This document shows positions 63,834-64,000 of a DNA stretch of 64,000 nt, piece by piece. The first letter of the stretch is position 1. Each line of letters begins with the position of its first letter. A model generated the notes under the pieces. The model saw nothing but the letters and a program-made list of their open reading frames with translations, was not told the DNA's origin and did no database searches. This stretch comes from Echinometra lucunter (lineage: Eukaryota; Echinodermata; Echinoidea; Camarodonta; Echinometridae): positions 24,375,887-24,439,886 of the forward strand of contig CM057167.1 of the NCBI GenBank assembly GCA_029962745.1, given 5' to 3'. The position numbers were made by a program, and so were the translations under genes.

Positions 63834-64000
63834 CAGAAATCCTAAATCAACACAAAGAGATGAAAGTGGCAACAATGTAAATGTAGTGAAATGTGCAGTT
63901 AATCTAAATTTAAATACAGTTTTTTTCTGAAATTACATTCTATACAGAAAGAAAAAAAAACTTTCATGTCATACCAGTTTGTGAGAATAGGTTGACAAAA
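63834..64000. other. Right edge, nothing recognised
   Basis: AT-rich sequence, presumably intron of the SCO-spondin-like gene, continuing beyond the window. Confidence 0.4.

Noticed and set aside
1..64000. CRISPR arrays, operons, phage or bacterial features
   Set aside because: None seen. The exon-intron structure and composition are those of an animal genome.

Overview
The window looks like nuclear DNA of a marine invertebrate deuterostome. An echinoderm is my best guess, by inference. The reasons are AT-rich introns and spacers, short exons with GT/AG borders, scattered ACATGTACATGTA palindromes, many small terminal-inverted-repeat (TIR) elements, and the gene content. Nothing here is prokaryotic: I see no operons, ribosome binding sites or CRISPR arrays.

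Left part, + strand (1 to about 7.7 kb): the 3' half of a type I membrane protein gene that resembles the FAM171 family. It has three exons for the ectodomain end and the transmembrane helix, then an acidic cytoplasmic tail exon ending at 6351. A possible alternative last exon at 7596-7693 would give a different C-terminus carrying KVRF. From 7.7 to 14.8 kb there is an intergenic spacer full of small transposons; the two genes converge on it.

Right part, - strand (63.8 kb down to 14785): one very large secreted-protein gene. I could chain 41 exons with matching splice phases plus one tentative 5' exon. The chained coding length is 19,656 bp, or 6,551 residues plus stop, and the N-terminus lies beyond the window. 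The domain order is C8-TIL, VWD-C8-TIL, a D'-like TIL region, VWD-C8-TIL, four LDLa, LDLa + giant Pro/Thr/Ser (PTS) mucin region + LDLa, PTS, discoidin (F5/8C), LDLa, PTS, TSP1 repeats mixed with TIL modules, VWC, and a C-terminal cystine knot. That is the layout of SCO-spondin, the main protein of Reissner's fibre in chordates, with a mucin-like insertion of about 4,100 residues.

The most striking feature is a single 12,696-bp exon (31237-43932). It encodes two LDLa domains around thousands of VTTPA-type 15-bp repeats arranged in higher-order units of about 1.63 and 0.685 kb. Around it, introns hold exon relics from local duplications, a LINE remnant and at least seven small DNA-transposon families. 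Several of these are present in two to four copies with target-site duplications that can be read directly.
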